64,000 nt of DNA. Origin: Rahnella aquatilis CIP 78.65 = ATCC 33071 (lineage in GTDB: Bacteria; Pseudomonadota; Gammaproteobacteria; Enterobacterales; Enterobacteriaceae). This document shows positions 26,643-36,198 of the stretch, one piece after another. Where the stretch lies: NCBI RefSeq assembly GCF_000241955.1, contig NC_016818.1, positions 1,736,001 to 1,800,000 of the forward strand, given 5' to 3'. The position numbers and the translations under genes were made by a program. The notes under the pieces are model-generated. The model did no database searches, had not been told where the DNA came from, and saw only the letters and a program-made list of their open reading frames with translations. Position 1 is the stretch's first letter, and each line of letters begins with the position of its first letter.

Positions 26643-28007
26643 TCAGACGAGGAAATTGCCGAGCACCAGCAGGGCAACTGAGACATTGATGGCCCCGCCA
26701 ATACGTGTGGCAATTTGGGCAAACGGCATCAGTTGCATGCGGTTACCTGCAGTCAGAATGGCGACGTCACCGGTACCGCCCTGGCCGCTCTGGCAGCAGG
26801 AAACGATGGCCACATCAATCGGGTGCATACCAATTTTCTTGCCGACGAAGAAGCCGGTGGTGACCAGCGCGGCAACGGTGCTGATAATGACCAGCAGATT
26901 AGAAACCGTGAATGCGGCGACCAGTTCATTCCACGGTGTGATGGCCACGCCGACGGCGAACAAAATCGGATAGGTGACGGATGTCTGGAAGAATTTGTAA
27001 ACCACCTGAGAACCTTCCAGCAGGCGGGGAGAAACGCCGTGCGCCAGTTTCAGGCCAACGGCCGCAAACAGCATGCCGACCGGTGCCGGGAGGCCAGTCA
27101 GTTTGTGTAACAGCATGCCCACCATATAAAGCAGAACAGCCAGTAATGCGCCTGCAGCAATGGTGGTGACATCGGTTTTACCGCCGGTAACGGCCGGTGC
27201 ATTGCTTTGTGTTGTGGCATTTTTAGCAGACGGCATCAGCTGGCCTTCGCCGGTCAGGTGCGGATACCGTTTACCTAACTGATTGAGCGAGCCGGAAATG
27301 ACGATAGCCGTCAGGCTGCCCAGCATCACGATAGGCAAGATGCGGCCCAGTGCCACGCCCTGATCCATATGCAGTAAGGTCGCGTAACCGATGGAAAGCG
27401 GAATGGCACCTTCACCGACGCCACCGGCCATAATCGGTAAGATCAGGAAGAAGAAAATCTGGAAAGGTTCCATGCCCAGCGCCAGACCGACGCCCATCCC
27501 GGTTAACATGCCGATCACTTCACCGCACAACATCGGGAAGAAGATGCGCATGAAGCCCTGAATCAGCACCTTGCGATCCATACTCATGATGCTGCCGACG
27601 ATAATGCAGCAGATGTAGAGATACAGAATATTGGTGCTTTTATAGAACTTGGTGGTGGATTCCACCACGACATCCGGCAGCAGGCCGTAATAGACCAGCG
27701 CGGAAGGAATGAACGTGGCGCAAATCGCCGCCGCGCCCATCTTGCCGATGAAAGGAAGGCGTTTGCCGAATTCGCCGCAGGCGAACCCAAAGAACGCCAG
27801 CGTGGCGACCATGACCACGATGTCGCTCGGCAGTTTGCCGTCGAGACAATCTATTGCGATAAGCAATCCTGCCATGGCAAACAGCGGTAAAGGTATAATG
27901 CCGATTTTCCAGGTGTCGAGAATGTGCCACCATTTTTCTTTTAATGAGAGCTGTTTTGCGGAAGAAACTCCCGCGGGAACAGAATAAGTGTCGTCGGTTG
28001 TACTCAT
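26643..28007 (-). CDS. 2-hydroxycarboxylate transporter, citrate carrier CitS-like
   Basis: Secondary transporter of the 2HCT family, expected to import citrate. The 454 residues contain two GGxG re-entrant loop motifs, AGGVGEG in the N-terminal half and SGQGGTGDVA in the C-terminal half, the diagnostic pair for CitS/CitP/CimH. E. coli uses the unrelated CitT for this job; this cluster is more Klebsiella-like. A central hydrophilic loop (about residues 250-275) divides the halves. Whether it uses Na+ or H+, or exchanges citrate for acetate or malate, cannot be read. It is the first gene of the minus-strand cit transcript and divergent from citA. Confidence 0.87.
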   Translation of the reverse strand: MSTTDDTYSVPAGVSSAKQLSLKEKWWHILDTWKIGIIPLPLFAMAGLLIAIDCLDGKLPSDIVVMVATLAFFGFACGEFGKRLPFIGKMGAAAICATFIPSALVYYGLLPDVVVESTTKFYKSTNILYLYICCIIVGSIMSMDRKVLIQGFMRIFFPMLCGEVIGMLTGMGVGLALGMEPFQIFFFLILPIMAGGVGEGAIPLSIGYATLLHMDQGVALGRILPIVMLGSLTAIVISGSLNQLGKRYPHLTGEGQLMPSAKNATTQSNAPAVTGGKTDVTTIAAGALLAVLLYMVGMLLHKLTGLPAPVGMLFAAVGLKLAHGVSPRLLEGSQVVYKFFQTSVTYPILFAVGVAITPWNELVAAFTVSNLLVIISTVAALVTTGFFVGKKIGMHPIDVAIVSCCQSGQGGTGDVAILTAGNRMQLMPFAQIATRIGGAINVSVALLVLGNFLV

Positions 28008-28377
28008 GATGAATCCCCTGTGTCAATTTGTGCAGGGAGTGTAAAGGAGAGAGTAACCGGTAATATGTGAGGTGCCGCAAATCAGAAACGGTATTTTAAA
28101 GGAGTGAAAGGTTTTTATGGTTTTAATTGATTTAAAATGCGCGGTGATTTTATTTTTTCGTGGTTTTTATGGTGTTATTTGTAATTATAATATTACTGTT
28201 AATTTATGGTGAAATAGCTGTTGTGAATTATGTGCTGTGTTGCCAAGGGCTTGCTGTGCCTGACGGTGTTCTGCGGCATGCCTCGCAACTTTGATGCTTC
28301 GCGCTGACGGAAATACCGCCGGGTGATAATATCTGCGCACTGTTTATTAATATCATTGTCCGGTTATAGGTTCCCCG
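28008..28377. promoter_or_regulatory. Divergent citS/citA control region
   Basis: A 370-base gene-free stretch, very AT-rich from about 28090 to 28210 with several TTTTAATTGATTTAAAATG-like patches. AT-rich sites are the kind bound by CitB/DpiA-type response regulators. I cannot place individual promoters or operators reliably. Confidence 0.45.
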
Positions 28378-30045
28378 ATGCGGTTCCGTCCTTCATTTCA
28401 GATAAAGCTTTTTGTTTATCTTGTCATACTATTTATGGCGCTGTTTTCGATAGTGGGTATTTATTACTATCACGATATAGAACGCCAGTTATATGAAGAT
28501 ATGGGTATTCGTGCAAAAGTTCAGGCAGAGGAAATTGCACTTATTCCCTCATTAATTACCGCCGTTGAAAATAAGGATGTTTCAGCAATTAACCGTTTAA
28601 TGAAGAATATTTCTGCGCACAGCGATGCCAGCTATATGGTGATCGGCGATGGTAAAGCGATACATCTGTTTCATTCGATTTATGCCGACCGCGTGGGAAA
28701 AACGCTGGTCGGGGGTGACAACGAGGACGTGCTGGCGGGCAAAAGCACCACCACCATCCGGCTCGGTGGCATCGGGCTGTCGCTGCGCAGTAAAGCGCCG
28801 ATCATGAATGCGCAAGGCAAGGTGATGGGTATCGTTTCTGTCGGCTATCTCACCAGCCATATCAATAGCCTGACCGTTGAAAAAGCCATCCGTATTTTAC
28901 TGGCGGCCGCTACCTTGCTGCTGGCGCTGTTTACCTTCTCATGGTTTTTTTCACGTTCGATTAAACGGCAGATGTTTTCGCTGGAGCCCCGGGAAATCGG
29001 CCTGCTGGTGCGTCAGCAAAAGGCGCTGATGGAGTCGATTTACGAAGGGGTGATCGCCATTGATGCGCAGTTGCGCGTGGCGGTCATCAACCAGGCGGCC
29101 AAAAAACTGCTCAACCTTGACGTGCCGTCCCGTGAACTGCGCGGTCAGCCGCTCGGGCAGGTCATTGCGCCGGTCAGTTTCTTTGACCCGCAGGTCATGC
29201 TGGAAAAAGACATTCATGATGAAATCTGCCTGTTTAATAACCTGACGGTGATCGCCAGCCGGGTGCGGATCATGCTGGAAGATCAGCTTCAGGGCTGGGT
29301 CATCACTTTTCGTGATTGCAGCGATATCGACCGGCTCAGTATCCAGTTGAGCCAGGTGCAGCGTTATGCCGATAACCTGCGGATGATGCGGCATGAACAG
29401 CTCAACTGGACAGCAACGCTCGCCGGGCTGCTGCATATGGGGCGTTACGATGAGGCAATTCGTTATATCGAAGCACAATCTGAAAGTGCACAGGAATTAC
29501 TGGATTTCGTTTCAGAGCGATTCTGTTCGCCAAGGTTATGCGGCCTGTTACTTGGGAAATATGCCCGTGCACGGGAAAAAGGGGTCGAGCTTGAATTTGA
29601 TCCTGCCTGTGAATTAACGCATCTGCCTGCCGCGCTCAGTGAAACCGAACTGATGTCGATCATCGGAAATCTGCTGGATAACGCCATCGAAGCCACGTTA
29701 CTGCGCGGCAGTGAGGCCGGACCGGTAGAAGTGTATGTCGTTTCCGGCACAGATGAACTGGTGATTGAAGTTGCGGACCACGGCATCGGGATTGCGCAGG
29801 ACAGACGTGAGCAGATTTTTTCGCTGGGCGAGACATCTAAAACGCAAGGCGATCACGGACTGGGGCTGCATCTGGTTGCCAGTTACGTCAGCCATGCTGG
29901 CGGAACCGTTGAGGTATCCGACAACCCACCGACCGGCGCTGTTTTCTCGGTCTTTATTCCGGTCTGCCGCCCTGAAGACAACGGTGGCTTTATGCCGGTA
30001 ATCCCCGACCAGAAGAACTGGAAGAGAGCAAATGATGCAAGCTGA
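28378..30045 (+). CDS. citA: Citrate-sensing histidine kinase CitA/DpiB
   Basis: Membrane sensor kinase of the CitA/DcuS family, 555 residues. Order of parts: transmembrane helix 1 (about 11-27), periplasmic PAS-like sensor (about 45-175) with RLGGIGLSLRSKAPI as in citrate sensors, transmembrane helix 2 (about 178-200), cytoplasmic PAS, then a kinase core with the phosphorylated histidine H339 in MMRHEQLNW. The N box (NLLDNAIEA), GIGIA and GLGLHL ATP-binding boxes are intact. It overlaps citB by 14 bases. It probably activates the divergent cit genes in the presence of citrate. Confidence 0.93.
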   Translation: MRFRPSFQIKLFVYLVILFMALFSIVGIYYYHDIERQLYEDMGIRAKVQAEEIALIPSLITAVENKDVSAINRLMKNISAHSDASYMVIGDGKAIHLFHSIYADRVGKTLVGGDNEDVLAGKSTTTIRLGGIGLSLRSKAPIMNAQGKVMGIVSVGYLTSHINSLTVEKAIRILLAAATLLLALFTFSWFFSRSIKRQMFSLEPREIGLLVRQQKALMESIYEGVIAIDAQLRVAVINQAAKKLLNLDVPSRELRGQPLGQVIAPVSFFDPQVMLEKDIHDEICLFNNLTVIASRVRIMLEDQLQGWVITFRDCSDIDRLSIQLSQVQRYADNLRMMRHEQLNWTATLAGLLHMGRYDEAIRYIEAQSESAQELLDFVSERFCSPRLCGLLLGKYARAREKGVELEFDPACELTHLPAALSETELMSIIGNLLDNAIEATLLRGSEAGPVEVYVVSGTDELVIEVADHGIGIAQDRREQIFSLGETSKTQGDHGLGLHLVASYVSHAGGTVEVSDNPPTGAVFSVFIPVCRPEDNGGFMPVIPDQKNWKRANDAS

Positions 30046-30721
30046 AATGATTGACGTAATGATTGTTGAAGATGAAAACCAGCTGGCACAACTGTATGCC
30101 GAACTGATTGATAATCACCGCTGGTTGCGGCTGGTGGGGGTAGCATCCACGCTGCATGAAGCGAAAGTGCTTATCGCAGAGAAGCGTCCGCAATTGCTGT
30201 TGCTGGATAACTATTTGCCGGACGGCCAGGGGATTTCACTGATTGAGGATGACCTGCTGAAGAAAACGCACTGTTCGGTGATTTTTATTACCGCCGCCAG
30301 CGACATGAACACCTGCAGTCAGGCGATCCGCTGTGGTGCGTTTGATTATATCCTCAAACCGGTGTCGTGGAACCGGCTGCAACAATCGCTGGACCGCTTT
30401 ATCCAGTTCAGCCAGACGCAACGGACATGGAAAGTGGTGGATCAGCAAAACGTAGACAGTCTGTATCAGCTACAGGCGAAGGATTTTACGCCGAAAGCGG
30501 GCAACAAAGGCATCGAGGAAAACACGCTGAATCTGGTGGAAGGCATCTTTATGCAGGATGCCGGACGCTGCTATTCAGTGGATGAAGTGGTCAGCGAAAC
30601 GAAATTGAGTAAAACCACCGCCCGACGCTATCTCGAACATTGTGTACAGAAAGGGGATTTGAAAGTCGAAATGCTCTACGGGAAAATCGGTCATCCCCGC
30701 CGGATGTACCGGCGGGCATAA
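30032..30721 (+). CDS. citB: Response regulator CitB/DpiA
   Basis: Partner of CitA, 229 residues. The receiver domain shows the acidic pocket (IVEDEN), phospho-acceptor D59 in LLLLDNYLPDG, and K in YILKPVSW. The C-terminal DNA-binding part has the CitB-type helix-turn-helix with SKTTARRYLEHC. It would bind the citS-citA intergenic region and activate citrate fermentation. Confidence 0.93.
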   Translation: MMQAEMIDVMIVEDENQLAQLYAELIDNHRWLRLVGVASTLHEAKVLIAEKRPQLLLLDNYLPDGQGISLIEDDLLKKTHCSVIFITAASDMNTCSQAIRCGAFDYILKPVSWNRLQQSLDRFIQFSQTQRTWKVVDQQNVDSLYQLQAKDFTPKAGNKGIEENTLNLVEGIFMQDAGRCYSVDEVVSETKLSKTTARRYLEHCVQKGDLKVEMLYGKIGHPRRMYRRA

Positions 30722-30731
30722 TAGCAGAGGG

Positions 30732-32162
30732 TCATTCTGTCCTTTTGGCCTTCGGGTATTTCCACAACCAGCGGCCGCTGGCCATACGCCAGTAGAAAAA
30801 CAGGCCGCGCACGATCCAGTCGAGGAACATCCCCAGCCAGATGCCGACGACGCCGAAACCCAGGACGATCCCGAGGAAATAGCCCACCACAATACGGCAG
30901 CCCCACATCCCGAGCATCGAAACATACATGGTGAAGCGGGCGTCACGCGCGCCTTTCAGGCCCGCAGGCAATACCCACGAGGCGGCCCAGAAAGGCATAA
31001 ATGCGGCGTTCAGCCAGATCAGGATTTTGACGACGTCGATTACATCCTGTTCATTGGTATAAAACCGTGCCAGCAAACCGGCAAAGGGCACGGAAAGAAA
31101 TGCCAGCACACACAACCCGAAGGTGGACAGCCAGAAAATATGCCGTAACTGACGTTCGGATTGGGCGATTTGCCCTTTGCCCAGACGGGTTCCGACGATA
31201 ATGGTCGAGGCAGACCCCAGGGCGTTCCCCGGCAGGTTGATCAGTGCCGCAATGGAGAAGGCAATAAAGTTACCGGCAATCACGTTGGTGCCCATGCCAG
31301 CAACAAAAACCTGCGTCAGGAGTTTACCGCCGTTAAACAGTACGGATTCAATGCTGGCCGGAATACCGATGCCTAAGACTTCGCGCAAAATATTGGTATT
31401 GAGCGGCAGAAAATAACTTTTCAGCGAGATTTTCAGGGAAGGATTGAAACCGATCATCAGCACGAAAATGACGGCCACCGCGCCGATATAACGTGAAATG
31501 GTCAGCCCCAGTCCGGCACCGATAAAGCCGAGGCCGTGCCAGCCTAAACAGCCGTAAATCAGCACGCTGCTGATCACCAGATTAAGGATGTTCATGCCGC
31601 CATTGAGCAGCATGGGGATCTTAGTATTACCGGCACCGCGCAAAGCCCCGGAACCGATCAGCGCGATAGCCGCAGCCGGATAGCTCCAGCTGCTCATTTG
31701 CAGGTAAGACAGCGCCAGTTCTTTTACCTCCGGCTCGGCATTGCCGGCGATCATGTCGATAATCACATGCCCGGAAAATTGCAGAAGTATCGCCAGCAGG
31801 ACCGCAAAAACGGTCATGATCGCCAGTGACTGACGGGCTGCCGCACGGGCACGTTCGTGATCGAGTTTGCCGAGGCTGAACGCCACCACCACTGTGGTAC
31901 CCAGATCCACCGCGGCAAAGAACGAAATCACCACCATATTAAAACTGTCGGCCAGACCCACGCCTGCCATCGCTTCCTTACCCAGCCAGCTGACCAGAAA
32001 AGTACTTAATACGCCCATCAGCAGGACGCAGGCATTTTCGAAGAAAATAGGCACCGCGAGGGGCGTTATTTCGCGCCAGAACAACGTACGGTAAGAACGC
32101 CGCTTCGGATACCAGGGCGTGCGCTCGATGGCTTTGCGCAAAGAGACGATGACGTTTTGCAA
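30732..32162 (-). CDS. yeeO: MATE-family efflux protein YeeO
   Basis: Inner-membrane multidrug and toxin extrusion transporter with twelve predicted helices; E. coli YeeO exports flavins and dipeptides. The 476-residue sequence is nearly collinear with E. coli YeeO from WREITPLAVPIF through GSGALRGAGNTKIP to GRWLWKYP at the C-terminus, lacking only the long annotated N-terminal extension of the E. coli entry. The start codon appears to be TTG at 32162 with GGA seven bases upstream. It is next to amn, the E. coli neighbourhood. Confidence 0.9.
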   Translation of the reverse strand: MQNVIVSLRKAIERTPWYPKRRSYRTLFWREITPLAVPIFFENACVLLMGVLSTFLVSWLGKEAMAGVGLADSFNMVVISFFAAVDLGTTVVVAFSLGKLDHERARAAARQSLAIMTVFAVLLAILLQFSGHVIIDMIAGNAEPEVKELALSYLQMSSWSYPAAAIALIGSGALRGAGNTKIPMLLNGGMNILNLVISSVLIYGCLGWHGLGFIGAGLGLTISRYIGAVAVIFVLMIGFNPSLKISLKSYFLPLNTNILREVLGIGIPASIESVLFNGGKLLTQVFVAGMGTNVIAGNFIAFSIAALINLPGNALGSASTIIVGTRLGKGQIAQSERQLRHIFWLSTFGLCVLAFLSVPFAGLLARFYTNEQDVIDVVKILIWLNAAFMPFWAASWVLPAGLKGARDARFTMYVSMLGMWGCRIVVGYFLGIVLGFGVVGIWLGMFLDWIVRGLFFYWRMASGRWLWKYPKAKRTE

Positions 32163-32257
32163 GAGAGTTCCAGGATGGCAGAAAGTAGAACAGCGTTTTA
32201 AATTATGATGGTAAAAGACTGTGCATTATGCAAAGTCTTTTTTAGGAAATCCTTAAT

Positions 32258-32380
32258 TCCCCGTCATATTTCGTGCCGCAGATGCGTTGGCTGCGTTTAA
32301 TAACCCGAATCACTGACGTAATGTAAGCTCATCGGGATTATCAAACTTGCCGCCTGCCTGCCACCCGAACTATTTAGGGG
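32258..32380. repeat. ERIC-type (IRU) repeat upstream of yeeO
   Basis: ATGTAAGCTCATCGGGATT at 32321-32339 is close to the ERIC1R primer sequence, and the reverse complement carries TCAGTGATTCGGGT and AAACGCAGCCAACGCA shared with the copy at 16961-17078. It fills most of the yeeO-amn gap, where yeeO transcription should start, so it may affect yeeO expression. Confidence 0.8.
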
Positions 32381-32394
32381 GATCAGAGTGATTA

Positions 32395-33843
32395 TCAGCG
32401 GAAAGGCGGTTCATTAAATGTGCGCAATTTGCGTGAATGCAGATGATCGCCCTCCGCACGCAACAGGTCGATGGCGCAGATACCGATTTGCAGATGTTCG
32501 GAGATGGCCCCTTCGTAAAATTTGTTCGCCTGACCGGGCAGTTTAATTTCACCATGCAACGGTTTATCCGACACGCACAGCAGCGTGCCGTAAGGCACCC
32601 GGAAGCGGTATCCCTGTGCGGCAATGGTCGCGCTTTCCATATCGACGGCAACGGCGCGACTGAGATTAAAACGCAGCGCCGAGGCGGAATAACGCAATTC
32701 CCAGTTACGGTCATCGGTGGTCACCACCGTGCCGGTACGCAGGCGTTGCTTGACCAGCTCACCCGGCATGCCGCTCATCATTTTGGTCGCGTCATACAAG
32801 GCACGTTGCACTTCAGCAATGCTGGGGATCGGGATATCCGGCGGCAGTACGGCATCCAGCACATGGTCATCACGCAAATACGCATGCGCCAGCACGTAAT
32901 CACCGATCGCCTGTGTTTCACGTAATCCGCCGCAGTGACCAATCATCAGCCAGACATGCGGACGCAGAACCGCCAGATGGTCACAAATGGTTTTGGCATT
33001 GGCCGGGCCGACGCCGATATTTACCAGCGTAATCCCCGCACCGTCGCGGGCAATCAGATGATAGGCGGGCATCTGATGTTTTTTCCAGGCCAGATCAGAC
33101 ACTGCCTGTTCAGGGTTTTGCGTTTCCGCCGTGATAAATACACTGCCCGCGCAGGCCAGAGCTTCATACGGGCTTTCCGGATCAGCAATCTGCGCACACG
33201 CCCAGCTGACAAACTCATCGACGTACCGGGTGTAGTTGGTGAATAACACATACGGCTGGAAATGTTCGGTGAGCGTGCCGGTGTAATGGCGCAGGCGTGC
33301 CAGCGAGAAATCAGCGCGCAGCGCATTGAAATGGGACAGCGGGAAGGTGTCGCCGGGATAATGCAGGCCGTCTGCGGTTTCATCGCCTATCTGCGACAGT
33401 TCTGTGGTCGGGAAATGCTTCGCCAGCCCGGCACTCATCGATCGGTCAAGCGTCAGATCCGAGCCGTCAATCACATACGAATAAGGGATTTCCTGCTGTG
33501 ACGGCACCACTTCAATCACCGCATCATATTCCTCTTCCAGCAGGGAAAGCTGTTCCAGCAGATAATCACGGAACAGCTCAGGATGGGTGATGGTATTGGC
33601 ATAACGGCCAGGATGCGAAAAACGGCCATAAGCGCGGGTCGGGTTTTTGGCTGGCGTCACGCCATCCCAGCTAACCCGCAGTTCCGGATAAACAAACAGC
33701 CCGGCAGCACGCGCTGTGATATCAGGCAACGTACCCTGAACGATGAAATCTTTAATCGCATCCCGCAGGGCGGCCACAGAGTCGTTGTACATCTTTTCGA
33801 GCTTCTCAATCGCCTGTGAGGGGGTGAGGGACTTGTTATCCAT
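32395..33843 (-). CDS. amn: AMP nucleosidase Amn
   Basis: Splits AMP into adenine and ribose 5-phosphate, buffering adenylate pools. From the ATG at 33843 (AAAGGA ribosome-binding site) it is 482 residues; E. coli Amn has 484. The N-terminal regulatory domain and the C-terminal nucleoside-phosphorylase-fold domain are both present, with GVGPANAKTICDHLAVLRP, MIGHCGGLRETQAIGDYVL split by single differences, and the conserved end LRTFNEPPFR. The frame continues upstream to 34179 but that part overlaps the divergent GST gene. Neighbours yeeO and shiA match E. coli. Confidence 0.95.
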   Translation of the reverse strand: MDNKSLTPSQAIEKLEKMYNDSVAALRDAIKDFIVQGTLPDITARAAGLFVYPELRVSWDGVTPAKNPTRAYGRFSHPGRYANTITHPELFRDYLLEQLSLLEEEYDAVIEVVPSQQEIPYSYVIDGSDLTLDRSMSAGLAKHFPTTELSQIGDETADGLHYPGDTFPLSHFNALRADFSLARLRHYTGTLTEHFQPYVLFTNYTRYVDEFVSWACAQIADPESPYEALACAGSVFITAETQNPEQAVSDLAWKKHQMPAYHLIARDGAGITLVNIGVGPANAKTICDHLAVLRPHVWLMIGHCGGLRETQAIGDYVLAHAYLRDDHVLDAVLPPDIPIPSIAEVQRALYDATKMMSGMPGELVKQRLRTGTVVTTDDRNWELRYSASALRFNLSRAVAVDMESATIAAQGYRFRVPYGTLLCVSDKPLHGEIKLPGQANKFYEGAISEHLQIGICAIDLLRAEGDHLHSRKLRTFNEPPFR

Positions 33844-33970
33844 ACGCTTTTCCTTTGGGCTTCGTTTATCGTCATTCATTCTAAATATGGCTTGTCTGCA
33901 CGGTGTCGCCAATGTTTTATTAGGGTACAAGAGCCGGATGGTGCTTTTATGAACGAACAGGGGGAAGTGA

Positions 33971-34612
33971 ATGATTCGGGTATGGGGCAGAAAAACGTCG
34001 TCAAATGTGCAGGCGCTGATGTGGTGTATCGGGGAATTAGGGCTGGAGTATGAGCGGTTTGACATCGGCCATAAATACGGGGGGAATGACACCCCGGAAT
34101 TTCTGGCGATGAACCCCAATGGCACGGTTCCTGTGATCCGCGATGGTGAAGGCCAGCCGCTGTGGGAAACCGGCGCCATCCTGCGTTATCTGGCAGGAAA
34201 ATACGGCGCTGATGAATTCTGGCCGCAGGACCCTGAACGGCGTGCCGAAACCGATAAATGGACAGAATGGGCAAAAATCAGCGTGGCGATGAATTTCACT
34301 ACGCCCGTATTCTGGATGGTGGTGAGAACGGCGGCGAAAGATCAGGATCATCAGGCATTAGAAAAATCATTGCAGCATCTTAATAAGAAGCTGGCGATTG
34401 CCGAAGTGCAGATTGCCCGGCATGGCTATCTTGTCGGAAGTGAATTCACGCTGGCTGATATTCAGTTTGGCCACAGTTTGTATCGCTACTTCGATATCGC
34501 CATTGAACGGCCATCCTTCCCGGCGATTGAACACTATTACCAAAAACTCACACAGCGCCCGGCGTTTGCGGAACATGTGATGATCTCTTACGAAGAACTG
34601 CGGGTGGTATAA
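33971..34612 (+). CDS. Glutathione S-transferase family protein
   Basis: A 213-residue GST with a thioredoxin-like N-terminal domain (VWGRKTSSNVQALMWCIGELGLEYE, shown here as family pattern; NPNGTVPVIRDG is the cis-proline and TGAILRYLA the glutathione-binding end) and an all-helical C-terminal domain with the LADIQFGHSLYRY N-capping segment. Substrate unknown; such enzymes conjugate or reduce electrophiles. GGGGGAAG is an excellent ribosome-binding site. It is divergent from amn and followed by a bidirectional terminator. Confidence 0.88.
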   Translation: MIRVWGRKTSSNVQALMWCIGELGLEYERFDIGHKYGGNDTPEFLAMNPNGTVPVIRDGEGQPLWETGAILRYLAGKYGADEFWPQDPERRAETDKWTEWAKISVAMNFTTPVFWMVVRTAAKDQDHQALEKSLQHLNKKLAIAEVQIARHGYLVGSEFTLADIQFGHSLYRYFDIAIERPSFPAIEHYYQKLTQRPAFAEHVMISYEELRVV

Positions 34613-34628
34613 ATCTGTTTCAGGTGCA

Positions 34629-34662
34629 AAAAAGCCCGCTTAATATTTTTAAGCGGGCTTTT
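34629..34662. terminator. Bidirectional terminator between GST gene and shiA
   Basis: AAAAGCCCGCTTAA and TTAAGCGGGCTTTT arms around a short AT loop, ending in T-runs on both strands. The stem is almost the same as that at 58733-58766. Confidence 0.9.
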
Positions 34663-34678
34663 CTAAAGGCTTTGCCGC

Positions 34679-35998
34679 TTAGCGTGGCTGTGTTGTTTTC
34701 ATAAAAATCGCCGTGAGGGCGGAAAGCAAACAGCCTGCCATCAGATAAATGGCGACGCAATGCCATTCACCGCCGGAGAAATTCAGCAATGCGGCGGCAA
34801 TAAACGGTGTAAATCCGCCCCCCACCACGCTGGCAACCTGATAACCCACACCCGCACCGCTGTAGCGGTAACCGGCGCCGAACATTTCTGTAAACATTGG
34901 CTGCTGTACGCAGACCACCATATCGTGAGCGATATTTGCCAGCAGCAGCGAGAAAATCACCACGCCGACAATAGAACGGGCTTCCAGCGCCATAAAGAAC
35001 GGAAAAGCGCTCAGCGCGCCGACTAATGCACCGGTGATGTAGATGCGGCGGCGACCGTAACGATCTGCCAGCCAGGCGAACAGGGGGATCGTCAGGCAAC
35101 TGATACCGCCGACCAGCAGCCCGATATTCAGAAACAGCTCACGCGACAGCCCCAGATTGTGCGTCGAGTAGTTAAGGGCGAACGCGGTGACAATGTACAT
35201 CGTCAGCAGTTCGCACAGGCGCAGGAGGATGATTTTCAAAAACGCGCCGGGATGGCGCAACAGCGCTTCAAATACCGGCAGACGTTTTTTTGCTGCTTCG
35301 GGTCGCTTTTCCTGAGCACGTTCGAACTCGACCGACTCTTCCATGCCATTGCGCACCCACAGCGCGCCCAGCACCAGCACAACGCTGAACAGAAACGGCA
35401 AACGCCAGCCCCAGCTGAGGAACTGCGCGTCGGTGGTCAGGCTGCTTATCAGCGACACCAGACCGGTCGCAAGCAGCAGGCCGACGCCATATCCCATCTG
35501 GATCCCGCTGCTGTAGAACGCTTTTTTACCGGCAGGCGCACTTTCAACGGCCAGCAGTGTCGCGCCACCCCATTCACCGCCCACGGCAAACCCCTGAATG
35601 GCGCGCAGGATGACCAGCAGGGCCGGAGCCCACCAGCCAATCGTGGAGAAAGCCGGAAGAATACCGATACACGCGGTGGCAATGCCCATGATCCAGACGG
35701 TCATCATCAGCATCCGTTTACGGCCCAGACGATCGCCAAAATGGCCGAAGACAATGCCGCCGAGCGGGCGAAAAAGAAAGCCGACGCCGAAGGTGGCAAA
35801 GGCCGCGAGCGTGCCCATTGCCGGGTCGATTTGCGGGAAAAACTCGCTGTTAAATACCAGTGCCGCAGTGATGCCGTAGAGCAAAAAATCGAACCAGTCT
35901 ACGACTGCACCGACGAAGCTGCCCCAGGCAGCACGGCGGGCACGGTGACAGGAAAGTGTCTCCTCATCGGGGCGGGGGGCAGTGAGCATGGAGTCCAT
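34679..35998 (-). CDS. shiA: Shikimate transporter ShiA (MFS, metabolite:H+ symporter)
   Basis: Inner-membrane symporter for shikimate and related compounds. The 439 residues align closely with E. coli ShiA (438 aa): the MDSxL start, RRAAWGSFVGAVVDWFDFLLYG, FGHFGDRLGRKRMLM and AIQGFAVGGEWGGA. Twelve helices. AGGAC ribosome-binding site. shiA is next to amn in E. coli; here only a GST gene intervenes, so this is the ancestral locus. Confidence 0.93.
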   Translation of the reverse strand: MDSMLTAPRPDEETLSCHRARRAAWGSFVGAVVDWFDFLLYGITAALVFNSEFFPQIDPAMGTLAAFATFGVGFLFRPLGGIVFGHFGDRLGRKRMLMMTVWIMGIATACIGILPAFSTIGWWAPALLVILRAIQGFAVGGEWGGATLLAVESAPAGKKAFYSSGIQMGYGVGLLLATGLVSLISSLTTDAQFLSWGWRLPFLFSVVLVLGALWVRNGMEESVEFERAQEKRPEAAKKRLPVFEALLRHPGAFLKIILLRLCELLTMYIVTAFALNYSTHNLGLSRELFLNIGLLVGGISCLTIPLFAWLADRYGRRRIYITGALVGALSAFPFFMALEARSIVGVVIFSLLLANIAHDMVVCVQQPMFTEMFGAGYRYSGAGVGYQVASVVGGGFTPFIAAALLNFSGGEWHCVAIYLMAGCLLSALTAIFMKTTQPR

Positions 35999-36198
35999 AA
36001 TTGTCCTGTCTGTTCCTCAGATTCCTGAAATTTTTGGTTATTAAAATAGTTAAAAGGTTATTCATTTGGCGCAACGCTTAACAAAAACCGTTACTGAGAC
36101 TACAGCGTCAACCGTCAGGTTAAAAACGCTTTTGCAAAACGAAAGGGGACTTTAGCGCAGGGAACGGGCCCGGCAGGGCATTACAGGGAATTTGGCTT

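Noticed and set aside
25704..26681. 325-codon plus-strand frame over the FAH gene
   Set aside because: Antisense shadow; the minus-strand FAH motifs are complete.
34629..34662. Second tRNA-Asn attachment site
   Set aside because: The hairpin resembles the terminator at 58733-58766, but no tRNA 3' end is next to it, so it is treated as a plain bidirectional terminator.
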